From Sabulitectum sp964604135 (lineage in GTDB: Bacteria; Fermentibacterota; Fermentibacteria; Fermentibacterales; JCC-6): a stretch of 42,490 bases of DNA. The position numbers and the translations under genes were made by a program. The notes under the pieces were generated by a model. It saw only the letters and a program-made list of their open reading frames with translations, was not told the DNA's origin and did no database searches. The stretch lies in the NCBI GenBank assembly GCA_964604135.1, contig CAZRXU010000011.1:1-42490 (forward strand), written 5' to 3'. Below, piece by piece: positions 33,690 through 42,237 of the stretch; position 1 is the stretch's first letter; every line of letters begins with the position of its first letter.

Positions 33690-35097
33690 AGCGCTTCAGG
33701 AGATAAGAACAAGACTGTCGGAGGAACAGGCAGAGAAAGCAACAACAGAATTTCTGTACGAGCTTGCCCTTGATGCCCACGGATACCACGGCGGTAAGAT
33801 GATGACTATTCCTCTTGTTGACGAAGTTGACAATGGCTGGCTCGAAGTCTGGTACACGCCTGGGGTTTCCTCTGTTTCAAGGGGCATAAGAGATGACAGC
33901 CAGCTTTCATTCTCACACACTTCCAGAGGCAGAACAGTGGCAGTTGTCAGCGATTCCACCAGAGTTCTTGGAGATGGAGACTGTACTCCTCCGGGGGGGA
34001 TGGGTGTTATGGAGGGCAAAGCCATGCTGATGAAGCTTCTGGGAGGCTTTGATGCTGTTCCAATTTGTCTTGATGTTGACCGGGATGCAGACAGGCTGGT
34101 GGATACGGTTAACGCAATTGCTCCATCTTTCGGTGCCGTTAATCTGGAAGATATCTCTCAGCCGCAGTGCTACATCGCTCTGAAGAAACTCAGAGACAGC
34201 TGTTCTGTTCCAGTATGGCATGACGATGCACAGGGCACTGGCTGCGTTGTTCTGGCAGGTCTGCTGAACTCACTAAAAGTAGTCAACAAGAGGATCAGCG
34301 ATATTTCCATTGTGTTCTTCGGTGCCGGAGCAGCCAACTCAACCACAGCAAGGCTGGTAATCGCGGCAGGAGCCACCCCCGGTAAAATAACCATGTTCGA
34401 CGAACACGGCGCCCTGGGGCCGGGTCGATCCGATTTTGAAGGTGAAGGCTGGGAATGGCACAGGGAACTTTGCAGAATTACAAACGCAGGTGAGTTTTCC
34501 GATATCCGTGAAGCCGCAAAAGATGCAGATGTCTTCATTGCGGCGTCGAAGTCGGGGCCTGATGTTGTTCACCCCATGTGGATAAAGAAAATGGCAGATG
34601 ATGCCATTGTTTTCGCATGTGCAAACCCTGTGCCTGAAATTTTCCCGTCTGATGCGCTTAATGCAGGAGCTGCCATAGTTGCAACAGGTCGTGGCGACTA
34701 TCCCAATCAGGTGAACAACTCTCTGGGTTTTCCTGGAATACTGAAGGGTGTTCTGCTTACAGGAGCCACGGCTATAACAGACAGAATGGCAGTTGCGGCA
34801 GCCAGGGCAATCGCAGATTATGCGGTTCAGGGCATCATCGGTGCAGGAAGAATACTTCCCTCAATGACAGACACCGGGCTGTTCCCCCATGTGGCTGCAA
34901 AAGTGGCAATGGCAGCTCAATCTGAAGGAGTGGCAACACGTTACCCGTCAGAGGCGGAGGTGTATGCCGAAGCACTGGAAGATATGCAGAACTCAAGGAA
35001 AGCCTGGGCTGCAGTTACCGCTTCCGGTGTTGTAAAACAGTACCCCGGCAGCAGAGTGAAAGACCTGATGGAAAAAACCGTTTCAAAGTATCAGTAA
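33676..35097 (+). CDS. Malic enzyme (NAD(P)-dependent, divergent)
   Basis: Malic enzyme oxidatively decarboxylates malate to pyruvate. The 473-residue product has the substrate tyrosine in VWYTPGVSSVSRG, a lysine in GVMEGKAMLMKLL, metal ligands in NLEDISQP and HDDAQGTG, the Rossmann-fold glycine motif FFGAGAANSTTARL, and FACANPVPEI plus GRGDYPNQVNN. The usual VLGLGNIGP loop is replaced by VLGDGDCTPPGGMG, so it belongs to a less common branch. It follows fumarase in the same operon, supporting a fumarate-malate-pyruvate route. The last 7 bases overlap the convergent RNA methyltransferase gene. Confidence 0.9.
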   Translation: MTPNEALQEIRTRLSEEQAEKATTEFLYELALDAHGYHGGKMMTIPLVDEVDNGWLEVWYTPGVSSVSRGIRDDSQLSFSHTSRGRTVAVVSDSTRVLGDGDCTPPGGMGVMEGKAMLMKLLGGFDAVPICLDVDRDADRLVDTVNAIAPSFGAVNLEDISQPQCYIALKKLRDSCSVPVWHDDAQGTGCVVLAGLLNSLKVVNKRISDISIVFFGAGAANSTTARLVIAAGATPGKITMFDEHGALGPGRSDFEGEGWEWHRELCRITNAGEFSDIREAAKDADVFIAASKSGPDVVHPMWIKKMADDAIVFACANPVPEIFPSDALNAGAAIVATGRGDYPNQVNNSLGFPGILKGVLLTGATAITDRMAVAAARAIADYAVQGIIGAGRILPSMTDTGLFPHVAAKVAMAAQSEGVATRYPSEAEVYAEALEDMQNSRKAWAAVTASGVVKQYPGSRVKDLMEKTVSKYQ

Positions 35098-36206
35098 AGC
35101 TCGAATTTGGCAAGTCTTCCGTCGAGACCTCCGGAGAACAGCTGCTTTCTCCACGATGTTCTAAGCCCTATGTGCTTCAGCAGTGCTCTGTCTCCCAGGT
35201 ATATGTAAGCCTCGGAGCCTGAACACTTCTGCTTCATAAAGTCTCCGAATTCTTTTATCTGTTGCTGTGCAACACCTTCTGCAAGCCTAATGCCGTGTGG
35301 AGGATTGGTAAGAATGGCGCATGACTTGTAGCCGGGATGTGTGTGCCAGTCGCGCCTTGTAATCTTAACATTACCGCCGTCTCTGAAACAGCCCAGGTTT
35401 ATTCTGGAGGCATTCACAGCCCTTGAAGTAATGTCGGAACCGGAAAGAAGCCCTTCGGGAAGGGAGATGATTTTGTCATCTGCCTCTGCCTTTACATTTT
35501 TCCATGCCAGCTTGCTGAACTCATCCATCCGAAAGAATCCCCACTTCTCCCTGTAAAAACCGGCGGGAATCCTGCAGTATTTCATAAGAGCCTCGCACAG
35601 AAGTGTCCCGGAACCGCACATAGGGTCCACAAGAGGCTTCTCACCGTTCCAGCCCGTCATTTCCAGAGCTGCCGCAGCTATGGTTTCCCTCATGGGTGCC
35701 TTAACTGCTTCCATTCTGTAGCCTCTGCGGTGAAGGGAGCCTCCGGAGAGATCCAGTCTTATCTCTGCATTGTTACCTCTTATGCGCAGGTCCAGGTATA
35801 CATCGGCTTCGTACCTGTCTACAGAAGGTCTTTTTCCGCTGATCTCCCGGAAGTGATCTGCTATGGCATCTTTGAGCCTTAAAACCGCCCATTTAGAGTG
35901 GCTGATCTTTGATCCTGAAGTTGCTCCGCTTATGGCGAATGTGTGATTGATCCCGAAGAGGCTTTCCCAGGGATACTTCACAGCTTTCTGATACAGATAG
36001 TCTGAAGAATGGCAACCAAAGGATGCCAGTGGAAGCAGAAATCTGTCAAACAGGCGGGACTGATAGTTAATACTCATTACCGTGGCTGCGTCAGCTTCAA
36101 AGAACACACCCCTGTATGCAGGGCTGATCTTTCCGGCACCGAGTCTCTTTAACTCAAGAGCGCCAAGTTCTTCAAGACCTTGAGAAATCTGTCCCAATAT
36201 TTTCAT
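35091..36206 (-). CDS. THUMP-domain class I RNA methyltransferase (RlmL/Trm-like)
   Basis: The 371-residue protein has an N-terminal ferredoxin-like and THUMP part (about residues 1-155), with the domain ending in LDLSGGSLHRRGYR as in RlmL/YcbY. A C-terminal Rossmann domain has the SAM motif DPMCGSGTLLCEAL (194-207) and the catalytic TNPPHGIRL. These enzymes methylate guanine N2 in rRNA or tRNA. It overlaps the hydrolase gene by 4 bases (ATGA). Confidence 0.9.
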   Translation of the reverse strand: MKILGQISQGLEELGALELKRLGAGKISPAYRGVFFEADAATVMSINYQSRLFDRFLLPLASFGCHSSDYLYQKAVKYPWESLFGINHTFAISGATSGSKISHSKWAVLRLKDAIADHFREISGKRPSVDRYEADVYLDLRIRGNNAEIRLDLSGGSLHRRGYRMEAVKAPMRETIAAAALEMTGWNGEKPLVDPMCGSGTLLCEALMKYCRIPAGFYREKWGFFRMDEFSKLAWKNVKAEADDKIISLPEGLLSGSDITSRAVNASRINLGCFRDGGNVKITRRDWHTHPGYKSCAILTNPPHGIRLAEGVAQQQIKEFGDFMKQKCSGSEAYIYLGDRALLKHIGLRTSWRKQLFSGGLDGRLAKFELY

Positions 36207-36880
36207 CTGTGAAACTCCAGAATTCTGTCAGCGGTTTTCAGAGGAATCTGCCAGGGAAAACCGTGACCTGTGTCAAACACTGTGAGTGTGGAATTCGGAA
36301 TGGCATTTATCAGTGCTTCAGCATGAACCAGCGGTGTTATAATATCGTATCTGCCGGCAACTACAAGAACGGGAATTGTTACATCTGCGAGCCTGTCTAT
36401 ACAGCCTTTCCAGTCTGATATGGCATTGCTCTGTTGTATCAGCAGTTCACCTGCAACAGGTTTCTCTACTCTTGGGAAAAACTCACTGATATCGGGGTGG
36501 GATGCCAGCCATTCAGGGGTGAACATCATTTCAAGCATTGAAGCAGACCACTTTCCTCTGCCGTTGCTGAAGTCGTGTGCGTCTTCCGGGGGCTGAGGAT
36601 AGCTGTTTCCTGCAGGCGGAGCCATAAGAACCGCCGCAGATGCAACGCCAGGCTGACTGGCAATTATTTCCTGTACAACTGCAGCTCCAATTGAAAACCC
36701 TATAAGCAAATCCACCGGATTTTCAGGTACCAGCTGACGGGCATATTCTTCGATGGTGGTGCCTTCCTCTGGCAGTGGAGAGCTGTTTATCATACAGCAG
36801 GCAGCGAGCCTGCCGGTGAACACGGGGGCCCAGCAATCGGCGGTACCGCCCAGACCGGGAATGATCAGTGAAGTTCTCAC
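36203..36880 (-). CDS. Alpha/beta hydrolase
   Basis: The 225-residue protein has the alpha/beta hydrolase fold with a complete triad: S63 (GFSIGAA), D179 (AGRYDIITP) and H206 (DTGHGFPW). The opening LIIPGLGGTADCWAPV and the oxyanion region fit small esterase/lipase-like or MenH-like members. The substrate is unknown. It overlaps both neighbours by 4 bases, and the upstream gene is a thioesterase, so the pair may act on related esters. Confidence 0.82.
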   Translation of the reverse strand: MRTSLIIPGLGGTADCWAPVFTGRLAACCMINSSPLPEEGTTIEEYARQLVPENPVDLLIGFSIGAAVVQEIIASQPGVASAAVLMAPPAGNSYPQPPEDAHDFSNGRGKWSASMLEMMFTPEWLASHPDISEFFPRVEKPVAGELLIQQSNAISDWKGCIDRLADVTIPVLVVAGRYDIITPLVHAEALINAIPNSTLTVFDTGHGFPWQIPLKTADRILEFHR

Positions 36881-37332
36881 TTTACCAGTCTTTCAGAAAG
36901 AATATCAAGGGAGTTCTTCATGTATTTCAAAGGTATCAGCACAGCTTTCGCTGAGGCCAGAACTTTCCCATCTGAAGCAATGGTTGCAGAAGTTAAGATG
37001 GATCTTCCCCTGTTCTGTTCCACTTTTCCGGTAACGGTAAGCAGTTTTCCCGTGGGTACAGGCTTATGAAATCGTACCTCAATGCTGCCTGTTACCGTGA
37101 ACCACCCGGAAGAAGAGCTGGCGTAAACCATGATTTCATCGAGCAGAGTAGTTGTTATACCACCGTGCACAGTGCCTTTCCATCCGTTAAAATGTTCAGC
37201 AATAACAGTTTCAGATACAGCAGTTCCATTTTCAGGATCAAGGCGGAATTTCAGCTTCAGGCCAATAGGGTTGTCTGTTCCGCACGCAAAGCAGTTGTTG
37301 TCATCCAGAAGTTCCGTGTTGTTACCGGTCAT
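36877..37332 (-). CDS. Hotdog-fold thioesterase (PaaI-like)
   Basis: The 151-residue protein has the hotdog thioesterase core with HGGITTTLLDEIMVY (catalytic helix) and VRFHKPVPTGKLLTV (strand). An N-terminal CFACGTDNPIGLKL motif occurs in many PaaI/4HBT-type thioesterases. It probably hydrolyses an acyl-CoA. The next gene starts inside its stop (ATGA). The start ATG has only a weak SD, consistent with reading-through from the cupin gene 39 bases upstream. Confidence 0.85.
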   Translation of the reverse strand: MTGNNTELLDDNNCFACGTDNPIGLKLKFRLDPENGTAVSETVIAEHFNGWKGTVHGGITTTLLDEIMVYASSSSGWFTVTGSIEVRFHKPVPTGKLLTVTGKVEQNRGRSILTSATIASDGKVLASAKAVLIPLKYMKNSLDILSERLVK

Positions 37333-37371
37333 TCGCCAGGTCGCCTTTTCTGTAAAAAGCAGGGTTACTGC

Positions 37372-37881
37372 TTAGCTGTCTGTTCTGCTTAAGTGCTCTA
37401 TCTCTTTCGCCAGGTGCGGAAATATACTTATAAGTTCATCGGTTGTGGGCATTTCGAAATCTTCGAAACTGAATGCTGGTATTACAGTGCAGGAAGCAAG
37501 CGAAAATGAGTTTTCTTCTGCTACTTCTGCTCCGAACCAGTGGCCTGCAGGAACGGCAAAACAGGGGATTTCCCCGGCTGTAACATTGATGCCAAGATGA
37601 ACAACACTGTACACACCTTTCGGGCTTATAAGGTGAAGAACAAATGGTGACCCGTCGTGGAAGTGCCAGATTTCATCCGACTTCAACCTATGAAACGCCG
37701 AGGATTGATTACCAGTAAGCATGTAGTGTATTACAGAGCCCAGTTCCCTTCTGCCGGAGAACCCCGAAGGAAGCCACTCTTTGTTCAGAATGTGTTTTGA
37801 TCTGTGAAATTCTCTGAAGTATCCGCCCTCCGGATGTGGAACCAGACCCAATGCCTGTATCCAGTCTGTGCTTGTGATCAT
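37372..37881 (-). CDS. Cupin family protein (DUF985)
   Basis: The 169-residue protein matches the DUF985 cupins: GLVPHPEGGYFREFHRS at the start, then SVIHYMLTGNQSSAFHRLKSDEIWHFHDG with the conserved histidines and glutamate of the metal pocket, and CFAVPAGHWFGAEV. Activity is not established; it resembles small-molecule-binding or epimerase-like cupins. The ATG has a strong SD (GGGAGG). It is the first gene of the four-gene minus-strand operon. Confidence 0.88.
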   Translation of the reverse strand: MITSTDWIQALGLVPHPEGGYFREFHRSKHILNKEWLPSGFSGRRELGSVIHYMLTGNQSSAFHRLKSDEIWHFHDGSPFVLHLISPKGVYSVVHLGINVTAGEIPCFAVPAGHWFGAEVAEENSFSLASCTVIPAFSFEDFEMPTTDELISIFPHLAKEIEHLSRTDS

Positions 37882-38007
37882 AGATTACCTCCCGGCTAAA
37901 AACTAACAGTGATTTCGTCTGGCGGCAAGATGGAGAAAGTGCAGTATATTACTGTGTAAACAATCTGAAACAGTTTTTCGAAATCGCACGCGGAATGGCT
38001 GGTAAGA

Positions 38008-38526
38008 ATGAGTTGTGCAGACAACGAGCATTTGTGGACGGCAATGTTTTACGAAAGTGGGGCTCTTGCCTTCTGGTTTTGCAGCAGGTGTGGTGAGGTA
38101 GATCGGGATACAGGGTCTCTTACCGAACCACTGGATATTGTCGCTCCTGTTGATGAGTCTGAGGGTGGAGTTCGTTATTGTGCTGTGATACCGCCTGTGT
38201 TCCTCAGAAAGTGGAAGCTGGCAGACGGTTCAATACTAACCGAACTTGCTCCCTGTTCTGTAAGCTACAGAGGTGTGAAGATTCCCGGGCTTACTTCCGC
38301 TCACAGGTACGATCTTTCAGATGCTGAAGGCAATGTAATCAGAAGTTACAGAGCAGCCCGCGAGCGAACATCAAACATGCAGGAGAAGTTCATTCTTACC
38401 CGTTTTCAGGTGGAAAACAACCAGCTTGTGAAGTACAGAGTAAGTTGCAGCGGTGAAGACCCATGCATCAATGAGGCTTCCGGTATTGCCATTCTCACAG
38501 GGTTGATCTCTATTTCCGCGCAATGA
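38008..38526 (+). CDS. Hypothetical protein with N-terminal cysteine pair
   Basis: The 172-residue protein is not recognised. WFCSRCGEVD at residues 22-31 looks like one knuckle of a zinc ribbon; other cysteines (C3, C53, C78, and CSGEDPC near 149-155) could complete a site. There is no signal peptide or membrane segment, so it is cytosolic. The stop overlaps the following TudS/DUF523-like gene by 4 bases (ATGA), so they probably work together or are at least co-translated. The SD is weak. Confidence 0.55.
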   Translation: MSCADNEHLWTAMFYESGALAFWFCSRCGEVDRDTGSLTEPLDIVAPVDESEGGVRYCAVIPPVFLRKWKLADGSILTELAPCSVSYRGVKIPGLTSAHRYDLSDAEGNVIRSYRAARERTSNMQEKFILTRFQVENNQLVKYRVSCSGEDPCINEASGIAILTGLISISAQ

Positions 38527-39068
38527 CCGTAAGTAATTCGGAAGCACCATCCGAAGCAAAACCTCTTGTTGGTATCAGTTCATGTCTTCTGGGAGAGAAT
38601 GTCAGGTACAACGGCGAGATTAAGCTGAACAAAACACTGAGGAACGAGCTGGGCAAGGTTGTTACCTTTGTGTCTGTGTGCCCTGAAGTGGAATCAGGTA
38701 TGCCTGTTCCCCGTGAGCCTATGGATCTGTTCGTTGTTAACCAGGATATCCGTATTGTTACACTGGAATCCCACAGAGACATGACAGACCTGATTGTAAA
38801 ATGGGCAGCAGAGAAGCTGAACCAATTGGCGGAACTGAATCTCTGCGGTTTCATTCTAAAAGCCAGATCACCAAGCTGTGCTGTAAACAGCGCAAAGTTG
38901 CACAGTGAACAGCAGCTGAGAACCGACGGAGTAGGGTTTTTCGCATCGGCTCTAGCAGAGAAATTTCCAAATCTTCCTGTTCTGGAAGAAGAAGGGCTGA
39001 AGACTGCGGCTCAGAGGGACAGATTTCTGCAGAGAGTTTTCAGGTTGCACGGTATTCGCAGGCAGTAA
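38523..39068 (+). CDS. TudS/DUF523 family protein (putative 2-thiouracil desulfurase)
   Basis: The 181-residue protein has ISSCLLGENVRYNGE, SVCPEVESGMPVPREPMDLF and FILKARSPSCAVN, the three cysteine motifs of DUF523. TudS-type members use a [4Fe-4S] cluster bound by three cysteines to remove sulfur from 2-thiouracil. Here the usual SPSCG reads SPSCA, a small change. There is no fused DUF1722 domain (as in YbgA). The gene shares ATGA with the upstream hypothetical gene. Confidence 0.86.
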   Translation: MTVSNSEAPSEAKPLVGISSCLLGENVRYNGEIKLNKTLRNELGKVVTFVSVCPEVESGMPVPREPMDLFVVNQDIRIVTLESHRDMTDLIVKWAAEKLNQLAELNLCGFILKARSPSCAVNSAKLHSEQQLRTDGVGFFASALAEKFPNLPVLEEEGLKTAAQRDRFLQRVFRLHGIRRQ

Positions 39069-39070
39069 AT

Positions 39071-39100
39071 TTGACCTGTTCGCCATTGTTTTCTTATTAT
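39071..39100 (+). promoter_or_regulatory. Promoter for the ABC exporter operon
   Basis: TTGACC (39071-39076) and TATTAT (39095-39100) are 18 bases apart, about 50 bases before the ABC ATPase start. Confidence 0.5.
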
Positions 39101-39152
39101 CAACCTCGAAAACGGTTGCAGTTGGTGTGTTTCAGCAGATGGGAGGATGAGT

Positions 39153-39908
39153 TTGCTCAGAGTAGAAAACCTCACAAAGGAATTCCAGAACGGCAGGGGA
39201 AAGTCTGCAGGAACGGTTCTTGCGGTGAACAAGCTGTCTTTTCAGTGCAGTCCTGGTGAGATATACGGTCTTCTGGGGCCCAACGGTGCAGGGAAAACAA
39301 CAACTCTCCGCTGCCTTTCCACGCTGATCAAACCCACATCGGGAAATGTCTGGATTGATGACCACAATGTACTTGAACACGGCCAGATATTCAGATCGAA
39401 AATTGGTTTTCTAACCTCTGACATGAAGCTGGACGGCTATTTCACTCCGGACTACATGATGAACTGGTTCGGTCAATTGAACAAAATGCAGGAAACTGAA
39501 ATCGAATCAAGAAAGCAGAAGCTGTTTACCGATCTCCAGATGACCGACTTCATCCATAAGAAGATAGATCAGCTCTCAACAGGAATGAAGCAGAAAACTG
39601 CTGTGGCCATCAGCCTGATACACGACCCGGATGTGATTATTTTCGATGAGCCAACCAACGGTCTCGATATTGTCACATCAAAAGCTGTTACCGATTTCCT
39701 CGTGAGCCGTGCGGAATCCGGTAAGATTGTCATCATCTCCACACACAACATGACCATTGCGGAAAAACTGTGTCACCGCTTCGGGATACTGGTTGACGGT
39801 GAGTTGAAGGAAGAGGGAACACTGAAAGACATTATTGAAGGCAGTTCCTGGGACAATCTGGAAGATGTTTTCTTCAGCTACATTCTTCCCGGAGGTAATC
39901 ATGCTTAA
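39153..39908 (+). CDS. ABC transporter ATP-binding protein (NatA-like)
   Basis: The ATPase of an ABC exporter: Walker A GPNGAGKTTT, signature LSTGMKQK, Walker B VIIFDEPTNGLD, and the switch histidine in STHN. The 251-residue size fits NatA/CcmA-like two-gene exporters. Start choice: an ATG at 39147 sits directly against the SD (GGGAGG, zero spacing), while the TTG at 39153 is 6 bases away and yields MLRVENLTKEF, a standard beginning; I prefer the TTG. The stop overlaps the permease gene by 8 bases. Confidence 0.9.
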   Translation: MLRVENLTKEFQNGRGKSAGTVLAVNKLSFQCSPGEIYGLLGPNGAGKTTTLRCLSTLIKPTSGNVWIDDHNVLEHGQIFRSKIGFLTSDMKLDGYFTPDYMMNWFGQLNKMQETEIESRKQKLFTDLQMTDFIHKKIDQLSTGMKQKTAVAISLIHDPDVIIFDEPTNGLDIVTSKAVTDFLVSRAESGKIVIISTHNMTIAEKLCHRFGILVDGELKEEGTLKDIIEGSSWDNLEDVFFSYILPGGNHA

Positions 39909-41139
39909 AGACAGCCTTATAATATTTAAGAAGGAACTTCGCCGTATTTTTACAGACAGAAGGCTTCTGTTCATGCTTGTGGTTCTTCCCCTTGTAATGC
40001 TTCCTCTTATGTACTCCTTTATGGGAAAAGCAAACAAAACAAGAATGACAGAAATCAACTCTTATACCTCCAGAATAGCTGTGTGCACCGGTGAGGGCGG
40101 CGGTGAGGTCAGCGAGCTTTTCCTGCAGTCTCTTGACGCTTTGAACGCCGCAGTTGAAGTAGCAGACCGCAGTGAACTTGATTCATTGAAGCAGAAGGTA
40201 GTGAACAAAGACATTGAAGTTCTGGTGGTAATGCCCGATAACATGAATGGAAGTATTCTCGACAGTACTGTTTTCGATATGTCTGTTTTCTACAACTCTA
40301 CAGGAGACTATTCAAACTTTGCATTCAACCAGGTTGATGCTGTGTTTTCTGCAGTGAACGACTCTATTGTGAAGCAGAGAATGCTTGCCAGGGGTATTTC
40401 TGAAGATATGCTTACAGCCTACACAATCAACCAGCACCTGGCGGCCGATGAAACGGCTGATCTGGCTGAAGAGGGCAGCGTTATGGGCAAGCTGATAGGT
40501 GTTATGATGCCGTTCTTCATTGTGATCTACCTGTTTGGAAACTCCATGAAAGTGGGTCTTGACAGTGTAGCAGGGGAGAAGGAGCGTGGAACCCTTGCAA
40601 TTCTTCTGGTAAATCAGGTTAGCAGATTGTCTATTGTTCTTGGAAAGATGGCTTCCGTAATGGTTGCGGCCATTGTGGGGGCTTTGAGTTCAGCCATCGG
40701 ATTGAAGATAGCCTCCAGGTATCTGGTAGACATGGCAGGTGATTCCGGAGAGGCCTTAACAGACTACACAATGGGTTCTCAGGCCATACTGCAGTTTGCC
40801 ATCATTGTTATTCCCCTGGCTATACTGATCTCCAGCCTTGTTCTTCTTGTTTCCACCTACGCGAAGAATGTAAAGGAAGGGCAGGGAATGATAATGCCTG
40901 TTTACATTGCCGTAATGGTTATGGGCATTACAACCATGCAGACAGGAGATGTTCCGCCAAGCTGGATGAGAACGGCACCTCTTTTCAACTCCCTTGTTGT
41001 TCTGAAAGACATCTTCACCCAGAGCGCCGCGTGGGGTAACATTCTGTTTGCAACTGTCAGCAGCCTGCTGGTTGCAGCGGTTCTTATTTTCATCACTCTG
41101 AGAATGTTCAACAACGAGCGGGTACTCTTCCGTATCTGA
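39901..41139 (+). CDS. ABC transporter permease (NatB-like)
   Basis: The 412-residue permease starts at ATG 39901 behind GGAGG. A cytosolic helix (IIFKKELRRIFTDRRLL) leads into the first membrane segment, a large extracytoplasmic domain follows (about residues 40-200), then about five more helices. VAGEKERGTLAILLVNQVSRLSIVLGKM is the conserved coupling loop of NatB-type ABC-2 permeases. Together with the ATPase it likely exports sodium or another small substrate. Confidence 0.88.
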   Translation: MLKDSLIIFKKELRRIFTDRRLLFMLVVLPLVMLPLMYSFMGKANKTRMTEINSYTSRIAVCTGEGGGEVSELFLQSLDALNAAVEVADRSELDSLKQKVVNKDIEVLVVMPDNMNGSILDSTVFDMSVFYNSTGDYSNFAFNQVDAVFSAVNDSIVKQRMLARGISEDMLTAYTINQHLAADETADLAEEGSVMGKLIGVMMPFFIVIYLFGNSMKVGLDSVAGEKERGTLAILLVNQVSRLSIVLGKMASVMVAAIVGALSSAIGLKIASRYLVDMAGDSGEALTDYTMGSQAILQFAIIVIPLAILISSLVLLVSTYAKNVKEGQGMIMPVYIAVMVMGITTMQTGDVPPSWMRTAPLFNSLVVLKDIFTQSAAWGNILFATVSSLLVAAVLIFITLRMFNNERVLFRI

Positions 41140-41142
41140 CAT

Positions 41143-41204
41143 CACCTTCTGCCAGGCGACTTGTATCGACGGTAATACTTCGGTAGATTGGCAGAGGGAA
41201 GGTG
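41143..41204 (+). promoter_or_regulatory. Long-range inverted repeat covering the SD of the next gene
   Basis: CACCTTC-TGCCA (41143-41154) pairs with TGGCA...GAAGGTG (41189-41193 and 41198-41204), leaving a 4-base bulge. The right arm contains the SD (GGAAGG) of the 41212 gene. The structure could hide that SD in the mRNA; a chance pairing is possible. Confidence 0.35.
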
Positions 41205-41211
41205 TATTACA

Positions 41212-42237
41212 ATGAGGAAACTGCCTGTTTCTCTGCTGTTATCTGCAGTTTCATTACTGTTCTCACAGAAGGGAAGTTACTCTTACTACTGCTATTTCCA
41301 TGACGACCCGATTCAGTCTGCATGCTTCACAGACGGGTATTTCTGCGGCGGACCTTTCCGTGTCAACGGTTCAGTAATACTTGCAAGCAGCACTTCTGGA
41401 AGAAACAACGATCCCCATTTTTACAGTTTTACACTTTCATCTGGTTACTACATCTGTGGTCCATCATCCTCAGGCCCTCATGCAAACACATCACAGTATA
41501 ACAGGCTGTGGATAGAACTCTTTGAGATGATGGAACAGGGAGCGCCGTGGTTCAACCTTGGTGCAGAGCCACTGCCGTTCGGGGCCGAGCAGGTAGAGTG
41601 GGCGGTTCTGAAGGGAATGGCAATGAACTACGGTCTCTATCTCACATCGGCAGAAGTACCCAACGGTTCGCGGATACTGCTGGAAGACAGCCGGATTACA
41701 GTGAAAACTTCAATCTACGCCACTCCTGTGATATACTCACTTACCACCGGTCTTGTTGAGCCTGTTGTATGGATAGACAACAGTCCCACTGACAACTTCT
41801 ACTTGAAGGGAAACCCTGATTCCCGGGGTATTTCAAAGAATCTGATAATTGGAACACAGGGAACCATTTGCTTCTCCGACCCAGTGTAATACAACAGCAA
41901 GAGTACCGGAATGCTGGGGCTGGTATCTGTTTACGGTGACGGCCTTATTGCAGATAAGCCTGGTTTCGACTGGAGCGCTCCTTACGACGTAGAAACAGAT
42001 AAGAGCTTTGTTTACAGTGCTTCAATTCTTGTTCTGGAAGGGCAATTCGCAGCTCAGAATTACATGCAACCCCAGTCAATGGTTGACTTTACACTGCATG
42101 GCGGAATACAGATGCAGCGTGAAGGTTTCACCGCCTCGTCAAACACCGGCTTTAATATCTGTCTTGAATACGATGAAAGGCTGCTGAACCAGAGCCCTCC
42201 GTGGTATCCCAGGTATGAACTGCCCGGCTCAGATTAG
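41212..42237 (+). pseudogene. Secreted repeat-like protein, interrupted by an in-frame stop
   Basis: Reading from ATG 41212 (GGAAGG upstream, signal peptide MRKLPVSLLLSAVSLLFS), the frame runs to a TAA at 41887-41889 after 225 codons. It then continues in the same frame without shift to TGLGLV-like sequence and a real stop at 42237. Without the TAA the product would be one protein of about 341 residues. TICFSDPV before and MLGLVSVYGDGLIAD after the stop join as the strands of a DUF4900-like domain, so this is a nonsense mutation or sequencing error rather than two genes. The second part has no good SD. The function is unknown; it is probably an exported surface protein. Confidence 0.7.

Noticed and set aside
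41911..42237. Separate 108-residue gene
   Set aside because: It is in the same frame as the preceding gene, only a TAA apart, with no convincing SD.
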